From the IMG/VR virus record IMGVR_UViG_3300025102_004859, positions 1 to 29,673 of that record: a stretch of DNA of 29,673 nucleotides; one strand, 5' to 3'. The notes below the pieces were generated by a model that was not told the DNA's origin, did no database searches, and worked only from the letters and a program-made list of their open reading frames with translations. Both the position numbers and the translations under genes were made by a program. The stretch comes from a virus. Below are positions 13,751 through 20,735 of this stretch, piece after piece. Numbering within the stretch: position 1 is the stretch's first letter; every line of letters begins with the position of its first letter.

Positions 13751-15470
13751 TTATCTTCCTAATCAATTCTCTTCCTGCATTTACACAAGTATCTATTTTA
13801 CCACTAAATAAACTATATACATTATCTCCCTCGTGATTAACTAGTGTTGGTCTCGCGTCATCGTGGTCTCGATTTGAAAGAACTGCTCTAAATGTATACA
13901 TAGAACCTATGTGTTCTAAGTCTGCAAACTCATCTCCAAAATACTTTACTCCACTTTCTATAAACTTATCTATTTTTGTAAGTTTTGGGTCTGGGTTTGT
14001 AATTAATCCTTTGTTCAAGTATTTCGTATATTCACTATCCCAAAATGGTTCAGTTCCCTCGTTCCAAGTATGGATTGCGTGTTTCACATTACCTAAAACG
14101 TGATACTCATCTCCATATGGGTCCAAACACATAAATGGTCCGTCCATTACCACTATACTCGTATCTTCAAAAATCTTTGGTAGTTTCACAACTGGTTTTT
14201 CACACAACTCATATTGATACCATTTCTTATCATCTAATAACTGATTGATATTTGAGTATGTTGCTATTACCACCACATCATAATCTTTTTTACATTGTTC
14301 TAAATCTGTTATCTCTGTGTTTAAATACACATCTATATTAGAACCCCATAACTTTTTGTCTAGGTTTTGTCTGAGTAAAGTTGGATTGAACAATTCTTCC
14401 TCTGCTACGATTGTCAAATCACAATTAGGCATTGGTTCTCTTTCTGTGTAGGGTAAGTTCATATCATTTAAAAACTCTTTATATTCATCTGCATTTACCA
14501 AACTATCCTCAGATGCTATTGAATACATATGAGTTATACCACCATTAATCACACAATCTTGATACTTTCTTTTAAATGAATATAATCCGTCTAAACACTC
14601 TTGAGCAGTTTCTTTACTTCGTGGATAATGATAACCCTTGTGTAATCTATATTGATTGATTGAAGAAGCTCCTCTCATAATACCATCAGACTTTTCCTTG
14701 ACATCAACTTTAAAACCATAATTCATTAATGCCATAGCACTTGATAATCCAAATACTCCTGCTCCTACGACTAATGCCTTTGGATAGACTACCTCTTTTA
14801 CCTTTTCAGATAGTCTGATTGCATTTAATGACATCTTTCTATTCAATTCATAATCACCTGCATTTGAAAACAAGAAACTAAATAATGTTTTCAATGGTTC
14901 TCCACCATAATTTACCAAGTCAGTTTCATTTACGAAATGCATTGGTTCATCAGAGAAACCATATTTAAACATTGCTGTTCTTCCGTCCTCTAACTCAACT
15001 TTAAAGTCATCAGACACACCCTCAATAGATTTAATATCAAAGTCTGTATCTCCAACCCACATATAGAAATGATGATATGCTAGTCTATCTACAAAATTTA
15101 CATCTGTTTGGTTTGGTTTGGTCCAAACAAAGTAATTCATATCGTCATAAATTGGATAGTCATCTCTCCAACTAAACACATCATCAACATATAATTTACA
15201 ATTCATAACATCTGCAAACTCAAACAACTGAATAGCACTTTCATAACTTAATGTTAATGGTTTTTCACAAAATACATTTTTACCTTGTCCTAACCAATAC
15301 ATTGCTTGTTCATAGTGTAAATCGTTAGGTGTTGAAATAATAACCCAATCTGCTTGTTCTGGTTCAACGAAGTTAATGTTGAAAAAATCATCGGATAATG
15401 ACAATTCATTGATAGTCTTATCAATGACTTTCCCCCACTTACCTTTTCCTATTAGTCCTACTTTAACCAT
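13743..15470 (-). CDS. fusion of Gfo/Idh/MocA oxidoreductase and FAD-dependent (DAO-type) oxidoreductase
   Basis: A 575-residue two-enzyme fusion. Residues 1 to about 110 are the NAD(P)-binding half of a Gfo/Idh/MocA dehydrogenase: VGLIGKGKWGK, IISTPNDLH and the catalytic-region EKP at 69 to 71. A reduced C-terminal part follows to about 225. From about 230 a FAD-binding DAO-type domain begins with LVVGAGVFGLSSAMAL (GAGVFG at 236 to 241) and SINQYRLHKGYHYPRS, running to the end with a late SGKIDTCVNAG segment. The two would pair NAD-linked and FAD-linked oxidation of a sugar or amino sugar. ATG 15470 overlaps the upstream stop by 8 bases. No frameshift is visible across the junction. Confidence 0.86.
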   Translation of the reverse strand: MVKVGLIGKGKWGKVIDKTINELSLSDDFFNINFVEPEQADWVIISTPNDLHYEQAMYWLGQGKNVFCEKPLTLSYESAIQLFEFADVMNCKLYVDDVFSWRDDYPIYDDMNYFVWTKPNQTDVNFVDRLAYHHFYMWVGDTDFDIKSIEGVSDDFKVELEDGRTAMFKYGFSDEPMHFVNETDLVNYGGEPLKTLFSFLFSNAGDYELNRKMSLNAIRLSEKVKEVVYPKALVVGAGVFGLSSAMALMNYGFKVDVKEKSDGIMRGASSINQYRLHKGYHYPRSKETAQECLDGLYSFKRKYQDCVINGGITHMYSIASEDSLVNADEYKEFLNDMNLPYTEREPMPNCDLTIVAEEELFNPTLLRQNLDKKLWGSNIDVYLNTEITDLEQCKKDYDVVVIATYSNINQLLDDKKWYQYELCEKPVVKLPKIFEDTSIVVMDGPFMCLDPYGDEYHVLGNVKHAIHTWNEGTEPFWDSEYTKYLNKGLITNPDPKLTKIDKFIESGVKYFGDEFADLEHIGSMYTFRAVLSNRDHDDARPTLVNHEGDNVYSLFSGKIDTCVNAGRELIRKINE

Positions 15471-16203
15471 ACAAATAATCAAATGTTTTTTTCATCCAAT
15501 ATGGAACCGTCTTATCTTTATTTGGTAGTCCGTTAAAATGATATATCCAACCTATATCAGTAAATAACATATCCTCTGCCAGAACTTCTTTTTTCAACAT
15601 ACAACCCATATTATATTTGTAAGGTAATAATTTGACATCAACATTTTGTAATTTTAAATTAAAATTCAATGGTGTTTGGTCTGTTCCAATACCATACTTT
15701 TGTTGGATTGTGTTGATTTGTTCTATGTTTTCAAAATAAAAATCTCTCATATGTTGAAAGAACTCTCTGTGTGAATCATTGACGATTTGGAAACCACTAT
15801 TCCCGTAAGTCCAATAGTCAATCCAAGCTCCATTATATACATATTTTGAGTAGTGTTCCATACCTCTTAATACCCAGTCATAACTCCCGTCATCGTGTAT
15901 CATACAATACTTGTTGTCTGTTTCATCAAAAAAGTTTGGACAATCTGGGTGAATAATCGTATCAGCATCAACCATTAGAGTTTGATTTGCTTTGATTTCG
16001 TTAGCGTCATAGATGTCAAATAAGAAGTATCTTTGCCAAATGATATGCATATCGTCCATTGATAATACTGGTTCCTCTAATAAAAATAACTCTACATCAT
16101 TTTTATCACACCACCTTCTCCAACTTTCGATACCGATTTCGTATTCTGGTTTTAGTTGTCCGTCTTTTTTGACTGCAATAATAAACACTACATTTTTATT
16201 CAT
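15463..16203 (-). CDS. GT8-like glycosyltransferase
   Basis: A 246-residue transferase with the GT8-like pattern: start VVFIIAVKKDGQLKP, ESWRRWCDKNDVELFLLEE, then MVDADTII with the metal-binding DAD at 79 to 81, GNSGFQIVNDSHREFF and the acceptor-region GTDQTPLN. The end carries IYHFNGLPNKDKT, in the place where GT8 enzymes have HFNG. The enzyme resembles the next upstream gene in architecture and shares the ending 'W-hydrophobic-FxG', so the two are probable paralogues. The acceptor is unknown. The ATG at 16203 overlaps the upstream stop by 8 bases. Confidence 0.78.
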   Translation of the reverse strand: MNKNVVFIIAVKKDGQLKPEYEIGIESWRRWCDKNDVELFLLEEPVLSMDDMHIIWQRYFLFDIYDANEIKANQTLMVDADTIIHPDCPNFFDETDNKYCMIHDDGSYDWVLRGMEHYSKYVYNGAWIDYWTYGNSGFQIVNDSHREFFQHMRDFYFENIEQINTIQQKYGIGTDQTPLNFNLKLQNVDVKLLPYKYNMGCMLKKEVLAEDMLFTDIGWIYHFNGLPNKDKTVPYWMKKTFDYLYG

Positions 16204-16951
16204 AATTTTTCTCCACTAACTCCCAAGTATCTTTCATTAATCTTGTTCTATCCTCAATTGGAAATCCTGTGAAATGCCAGATATAACTATACTTGATAAA
16301 AAATGGTGTTTTATCATCTCCGTCTTGCCAGTTATGACTAAACATTTCTCTTTTGTGCATTGGAAACATATTCCACCTAATATCAAACTCTTTCGTTTTA
16401 ATACCTTGTTTTTGAACTTCATAATTACAAATCGTTTGAACTTTTCCACCACCCATTTTAGCTGTTTCATCAAGTTGTTCTGAGTTTTCTTCATATAACT
16501 TTATCAATCCGTCAAATATTGGTTTGTGTTCTTTGGTAAAAAACTTTATCGCAGAACTATAATAATTGTAAATATCTAATGTTTGGTCTGGATAATATTT
16601 CTGGTAAAACCCTGCGCTTTTATGGTTCCACCTTAAATTAGAATAGTCTTTGGACCAACACCACTCATCTGTATATAAGTCAAATGGATTAGGTGCGTCC
16701 CACTTCATCATACTATCACTATCGACATAACCTATTTTATCATAAGTATCTCCGACTTTCTCGAAAATCGTATCTTTATTCCAAACTGGAAATTTATATC
16801 TTGGATTGTGTTCATCAATCAACAAGAAGTCAACATTATTTCTTTCACACCAATATTTCCAAGACTTTATTGCATATTGAGCGTAATCGTAGTTTCTGTA
16901 TGTTGAAGTGTCGTGGTCAATAGCCACCATATAAATTAAATTTTTACTCAC
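16196..16951 (-). CDS. GT8-like glycosyltransferase (paralogue of the next gene)
   Basis: A 251-residue transferase. It opens NLIYMVAIDHDTSTYRNYDY, has SWKYWCERNNVDFLLID (close to the SWRRWCDKNDVELFLLE of its neighbour) and a metal-binding DSD in YVDSDSMM (77 to 79). A late YIWHFTGFP matches the neighbour's IYHFNGLP. The start is GTG 16951, with GGAGAG four bases upstream. The codon at 16954 is TTG. The preceding epimerase gene ends just inside this start. Substrate unknown. Divergence from the neighbour suggests an old duplication with different acceptors or sugars. Confidence 0.77.
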   Translation of the reverse strand: MSKNLIYMVAIDHDTSTYRNYDYAQYAIKSWKYWCERNNVDFLLIDEHNPRYKFPVWNKDTIFEKVGDTYDKIGYVDSDSMMKWDAPNPFDLYTDEWCWSKDYSNLRWNHKSAGFYQKYYPDQTLDIYNYYSSAIKFFTKEHKPIFDGLIKLYEENSEQLDETAKMGGGKVQTICNYEVQKQGIKTKEFDIRWNMFPMHKREMFSHNWQDGDDKTPFFIKYSYIWHFTGFPIEDRTRLMKDTWELVEKNYE

Positions 16952-17792
16952 CAATCTCTCCTTTGATGTATTTTCTTAAGTCTTCCTTTGGTTCATATCC
17001 AATCAGTCTTTTAGCTATTTGAGTATCACAAAGAGTTTCTCTTGCTTCTCCTGGTCTTTCGTCAATATATGTGGTTTCACACTTAAACATAGATGCTAAT
17101 TCATTAATGGAATGATTTACACCACTTCCTAATTCAACTATATCCCAAGAAAAATTGTTTTCTGCTGTTAAAACCATACCCTCAACTATGTCATTAACGT
17201 GTGTAAAATCTCTTCTTTGAAATCCATCACCCGTTATTGTTAATGGTTCCCCGTTTTTATATTGTTCTAAGAATATACCAACGACTGCTGCATATTCACC
17301 TGATAGTGGTTGATGGTCTCCATAAACATTGTAAAATCTACATATTGATACTTCAACTTGATACAATGTATTATACATTTCACACAATTGTTCTGATAAA
17401 TCTTTCGTGAATGTGTAAGGGTTTTTGTATTTACCCCCGTGAACTGATGAAGAACCTGCATAAATCATTCTACATTTTCTTTCCCTTACCCACTCTAATA
17501 TATTGAGTGTTCCCATTGTGTTGATTTCAAATGTATTGGCTGGGTTTTCAAATGATGGTTGTATTCTTGGAAATGCTGCTAGATGAAATACGATATCTGG
17601 TTGTTCCATATAATAACCAAAATCAACTACATCTCTAACATCAGCTGTAAAATATTCACACCCCTCTTGATGATTTTCTTCTGTTCCTGTTGAATAGTTA
17701 TCAAGACTAACTACATTATGTCCGTCTTTTAATAACCTTTTGATTAGGTTTGTTCCGATAAAACCTGCTCCACCTGTAACCATTATATTCAT
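16944..17792 (-). CDS. NAD-dependent sugar epimerase/dehydratase (GalE-like)
   Basis: A 282-residue extended SDR. TGGAGFIG (6 to 13) binds NAD, followed by LDNYSTG, FHLAAFPRIQPSFENP, YAGSSSVHG with the catalytic serine, and Y126-x3-K130 (YTFTK). Later CRFYNVYGDHQP and DGFQRRDFTHVNDI are typical of UDP-sugar 4-epimerases and the related dTDP- and GDP-sugar enzymes. At 282 residues it is somewhat shorter than the usual 310 to 340. It would supply a nucleotide sugar for the transferases around it. AGGAGT stands before ATG 17792. The exact sugar cannot be read from the sequence. Confidence 0.87.
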   Translation of the reverse strand: MNIMVTGGAGFIGTNLIKRLLKDGHNVVSLDNYSTGTEENHQEGCEYFTADVRDVVDFGYYMEQPDIVFHLAAFPRIQPSFENPANTFEINTMGTLNILEWVRERKCRMIYAGSSSVHGGKYKNPYTFTKDLSEQLCEMYNTLYQVEVSICRFYNVYGDHQPLSGEYAAVVGIFLEQYKNGEPLTITGDGFQRRDFTHVNDIVEGMVLTAENNFSWDIVELGSGVNHSINELASMFKCETTYIDERPGEARETLCDTQIAKRLIGYEPKEDLRKYIKGEIGE

Positions 17793-17800
17793 TTTTACTC

Positions 17801-18466
17801 CTATATTATATCTTCATATAACTTGTTTTGAACTTCTTGTCTTACGATATCTTTTTCGTGTTTTAAAGTCAATTCTTCGTGTGGTGGTAAATGTGAATAA
17901 GTTTTTGCTCCGTCTATTACCTCGTGAACTGGCTTGACCCATTTGATGTGGTCCGCATTTCTAAATATTCTTGCCTGATAGTCAGGAAAATTAATCCACC
18001 CCTTTTCTGTTGTTCTCCATTTCCAAAGGTTTAAATGAAAGTCTGTAATACCATTGACGATATTAACTCTTGGAACCCACACTAAATCGGTGTCATTAAT
18101 CTCTAATATCGTTGGTAATTGTTGTAGAAGTATTTCATTTGGTATTTCATCTGCGTCAATGTGAAATATAAAATCACCTGAACAATGTTCTTTTGTATAG
18201 TTTTTTAATGCTGAAAAATCTTTTCTAAAATGAAATGTATTTACTTTTAATTGTCTTGGTTGAAACCAATTATGATACTCGTATTTTTCTAATACTTTAT
18301 CAAGGGCATAAAATTCATCTTGCATAATACTTTTATCACCGACTTTAGATATATCTCGTGTGACTACCACTTCATCTTCTTTTCTAATGTGTTTAGATAA
18401 GTGGTCTAATAAGTTATCTAATTCTTTATATTCATTATAAACCGTTATTCCATAACTAATTTTCAT
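17801..18466 (-). CDS. GT2-type glycosyltransferase (WaaE/LgtF-like)
   Basis: A 221-residue GT-A enzyme. It starts ISYGITVYNEYKELDNLLDH, the strand and loop that hold the nucleotide, and has FIFHIDADEIPN with DADE at 104 to 107. The wide 'DxDE' form is typical of the WaaE/LgtF group of beta-glucosyltransferases that act on lipopolysaccharide inner core. It ends with PVHEVIDG, another feature of that group. If the relation holds, the acceptor may be a lipid-linked or lipopolysaccharide-type sugar. ATG 18466 overlaps the upstream stop by 11 bases. Confidence 0.8.
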   Translation of the reverse strand: MKISYGITVYNEYKELDNLLDHLSKHIRKEDEVVVTRDISKVGDKSIMQDEFYALDKVLEKYEYHNWFQPRQLKVNTFHFRKDFSALKNYTKEHCSGDFIFHIDADEIPNEILLQQLPTILEINDTDLVWVPRVNIVNGITDFHLNLWKWRTTEKGWINFPDYQARIFRNADHIKWVKPVHEVIDGAKTYSHLPPHEELTLKHEKDIVRQEVQNKLYEDII

Positions 18467-18947
18467 CTGGCAATGCCCTTTCTAATGCGTCCTTTTTGTC
18501 TTCCAAAATCAAGTCAACAACTCTACCAAGTGTTTGACCTATCAAATCTTTACTATCTTCAACTAAAAACACTCTTCTCTTTCTACACTCTCGTAAAAAA
18601 TATGTTCTGAATATAGGTGTCTTGTCTAAAAACTTTTGTAAATTTTCATATATTCTTTGTATTGCTCTTTCATCTGTGTAGTCTGCATTTTTGTCTGTTG
18701 CTTCAAAGTAATCATTAATTTGTTCAAACATTTGTTTCAATACCAATGGATTGATAGATTGTTTTTTTGTGTTTTCTATTTCTAATCCTATGAAAAACTC
18801 TACAATTCTATTAGTGGATTTCTTTCTATAACGATATCTTGGTGCTAATACATAAGCAGTTCTATTTGAACTCTCACCTTTCATATTTTTGTATCTAAAT
18901 CTTACGATTTGTCCAGCTTGTATTATTTGCCAATTGGTATTCTTCAT
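18456..18947 (-). CDS. conserved-type phage hypothetical protein (163 aa)
   Basis: A 163-residue soluble protein. The N-terminal 50 residues look beta-rich and basic (IIQAGQIVRFRYKNMKGESS then YVLAPRYRYRKK), like a small SH3-type barrel. The rest is helical with many charged residues and ends in LERALPDEN. I do not recognise a family with confidence. It reads as a T4-type phage structural or nucleic-acid-related protein placed inside the glycan block beside a zinc-ribbon protein. ATG 18947 overlaps the upstream TGA as ATGA, with AAGGAC before it. Confidence 0.6.
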   Translation of the reverse strand: MKNTNWQIIQAGQIVRFRYKNMKGESSNRTAYVLAPRYRYRKKSTNRIVEFFIGLEIENTKKQSINPLVLKQMFEQINDYFEATDKNADYTDERAIQRIYENLQKFLDKTPIFRTYFLRECRKRRVFLVEDSKDLIGQTLGRVVDLILEDKKDALERALPDEN

Positions 18948-19396
18948 AAGTCCTTAACGATACCCATTTTCTTACAAGCATCTAAAAATTCGTGTTGTCC
19001 GTATTCGGTTGCGTTTTCAACATCCAAAGTGTGTTCGTGTCCCTGATATTGTGGGTCTTTTTGTTCTTCCTTTGATAGTTTACGAACCTCTGCTAACTTC
19101 CAATTCCAGTTATTTTTTGTTCCCTCGGGATAAATCATACCAAACTTACCCATATTTAAAATCGTTGGAAACCAAAAGATTTCTCTTTCATAATCAAAGA
19201 ATTTTATATCTCTCATTAGTTCTGTTGAAGAATCTTCCATTTTCTTAACTGCGTCTGAATCTCTCGTGTATGTTGAATTACTCATAAATCCACAATTGAA
19301 ACAAATATATGAACTGAATTTCTCTAAATCTATTTTCTCTTCAAAACAATTATTATCATTTAAACAATGTGGACAAGTTATTTTTATCTCTGCCAT
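18944..19396 (-). CDS. zinc-ribbon protein (150 aa)
   Basis: A 150-residue protein with an N-terminal zinc ribbon: C8-x2-C11 (TCPHC) and C32-x2-C35 (CFNC). The remainder is an alpha/beta domain (FFDYEREIFWFPTILNMG, later GTKNNWNWKLAEVRKLS). An AAAGGATAA ribosome binding site precedes ATG 19396. Together with the next gene it looks like an insertion of ordinary phage genes between glycosyltransferases. I cannot give it a function beyond zinc binding, which is inferred from the cysteine pattern. Confidence 0.68.
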   Translation of the reverse strand: MAEIKITCPHCLNDNNCFEEKIDLEKFSSYICFNCGFMSNSTYTRDSDAVKKMEDSSTELMRDIKFFDYEREIFWFPTILNMGKFGMIYPEGTKNNWNWKLAEVRKLSKEEQKDPQYQGHEHTLDVENATEYGQHEFLDACKKMGIVKDL

Positions 19397-19397
19397 A

Positions 19398-20735
19398 TTA
19401 TCCTTTTTTTAATTTTGGTAATTTAAGTTTTTTAGGTTCTTTCTTCAATGTTGGTAATTTTAACTCAACTTGTTGTGGAATACCCTCTAACATAGTATCT
19501 GTGATAATGATTAGTTTTTCTTTCATCGCCTCATATGAGAAGTTTTCACGATTAACTATCATTTGTTTCTTACCACGAACCTTATATTTGTTGTAGTTTT
19601 TAAATACATCTAACATTAATCTACTAGAAATTCCATAATTTACCGTACTCCATTCTGATTCCGGTGTTGTATATCCTTTTGGAAATGCATTTGTAGGAAC
19701 TTTTGTCATCGTGTGTGGTAATTCAACAGTATATTGAGAATCTAAGAAATCTGCTTGACCTGTTGAAATTGGTGCCAAGATTGGTTTACCACTAAATGAT
19801 GCTTCTAACAATGGTCTTCCAAATCCCTCTCCGTGTGTAAATGTAATGTGTGCTTTTACTTTCGGGTGATTATACATTTGGTTCATTTCTTTATCTGATA
19901 AATCCCCGTGTAATAAATAAACATTAGGTAATTTTGCTGAACCAAAAGTAGTTTTTATATCGTTTATTTTTTTCTTTAGAGCTGTTCTATCGATGATTGA
20001 GAAATTAGCACCACTTGTTTTAAGAATTAGTGCCGGTGAATTTTTTGTATCTTTGAATGTGGTAAAGAATGTTTTTAACATCATACCGATATCTTTTCTG
20101 TCCTCTCCGAGATTACCTTGCAACCAATGTCCTACGAATAGAAAACAAAAGTCCTCATCAATCTTAGAAAATTGTTTTTTCAAGTCATCTGAAATTTCTT
20201 TTGTTTCCTTGTATAGATTAGCATCTGCTCCCTCAAATAAGACTTCACTTGGTTTTTGTAATGTAACTTCTCCAATCTTTTGCATTTTACCAGTTTGTTT
20301 AGACATATTATTATCAAACTTATCAAAGATTGTTTCTGAAAAACCTTTCTTTGAAAACTCAGATGTAAATATAACTTTATCCATACGATTACAACCCTCT
20401 ATCCAATCTGCTGGTGGTATTGTAGTTTCAATCCCCGCAGTCATACCTACATTTTTCTTTGCTATGGATGCGAATTCACTAGGTATTACAATGTGATAAT
20501 GAAGTTCTGGTTGTCTTGCCAGATTTGGTTGTCTTAAAATTCTTTTTTGTATCTCTTTATGACTTTCGTTATTTTTATCTAATGCAGTCATTGGTGTTGA
20601 ACCCCAAGGAACTGATTGGATTACAACATCATACTTATCACTTTCAATCAATGCTCTACAAATATCTCTCGCGTGGTTTCCATATCCACTACGAGTTTCA
20701 ACTGGAGCCGTTACTAATATTATTGGTTTCATCAT
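19398..20735 (-). CDS. GT-B glycosyltransferase (GT4-like) with LPxL tail repeats
   Basis: A 445-residue GT-B transferase. It begins ILVTAPVETRSGYGNHARDI, with a donor-binding C-terminal half that includes FVGHWLQGNLGEDRKD and HGEGFGRPLLEASFSGKPI. The E-x7-E motif lies at Glu303 and Glu311, as in family 4 enzymes. The last about 20 residues carry two copies of KLP-x-LKK (KLPTLKK and KLPKLKK), a basic tail that is not part of the catalytic fold. The neighbour upstream begins MQLPKLTK. ATG 20735 overlaps the upstream TGA as ATGA. A second ATG follows at 20732. Confidence 0.86.
   Translation of the reverse strand: MMKPIILVTAPVETRSGYGNHARDICRALIESDKYDVVIQSVPWGSTPMTALDKNNESHKEIQKRILRQPNLARQPELHYHIVIPSEFASIAKKNVGMTAGIETTIPPADWIEGCNRMDKVIFTSEFSKKGFSETIFDKFDNNMSKQTGKMQKIGEVTLQKPSEVLFEGADANLYKETKEISDDLKKQFSKIDEDFCFLFVGHWLQGNLGEDRKDIGMMLKTFFTTFKDTKNSPALILKTSGANFSIIDRTALKKKINDIKTTFGSAKLPNVYLLHGDLSDKEMNQMYNHPKVKAHITFTHGEGFGRPLLEASFSGKPILAPISTGQADFLDSQYTVELPHTMTKVPTNAFPKGYTTPESEWSTVNYGISSRLMLDVFKNYNKYKVRGKKQMIVNRENFSYEAMKEKLIIITDTMLEGIPQQVELKLPTLKKEPKKLKLPKLKKG
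19409..19423. repeat. copy 1 of a 15-base repeat shared by two glycosyltransferase genes
   Basis: TTAATTTTGGTAATT (plus-strand reading) encodes the KLPKL core of the C-terminal tail of the 445-residue transferase. The identical 15 bases occur at 22135-22149, in the same reading frame, encoding LPKL at the N-terminus of the neighbouring transferase. A third, inexact copy lies at about 19451-19460 (KLPTL). Confidence 0.8.

Noticed and set aside
16237-16494. An 85-codon minus-strand ORF in another frame inside a GT8-like gene
   Set aside because: It lies in an alternative frame of a gene with clear motifs. The peptide is Lys-rich low-complexity sequence, with no start signal.
19993-20496. A 167-codon plus-strand ORF
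   Set aside because: It lies wholly opposite a glycosyltransferase with clear catalytic motifs. Its translation is compositionally odd and has no ribosome binding site of note. It is an antisense shadow.
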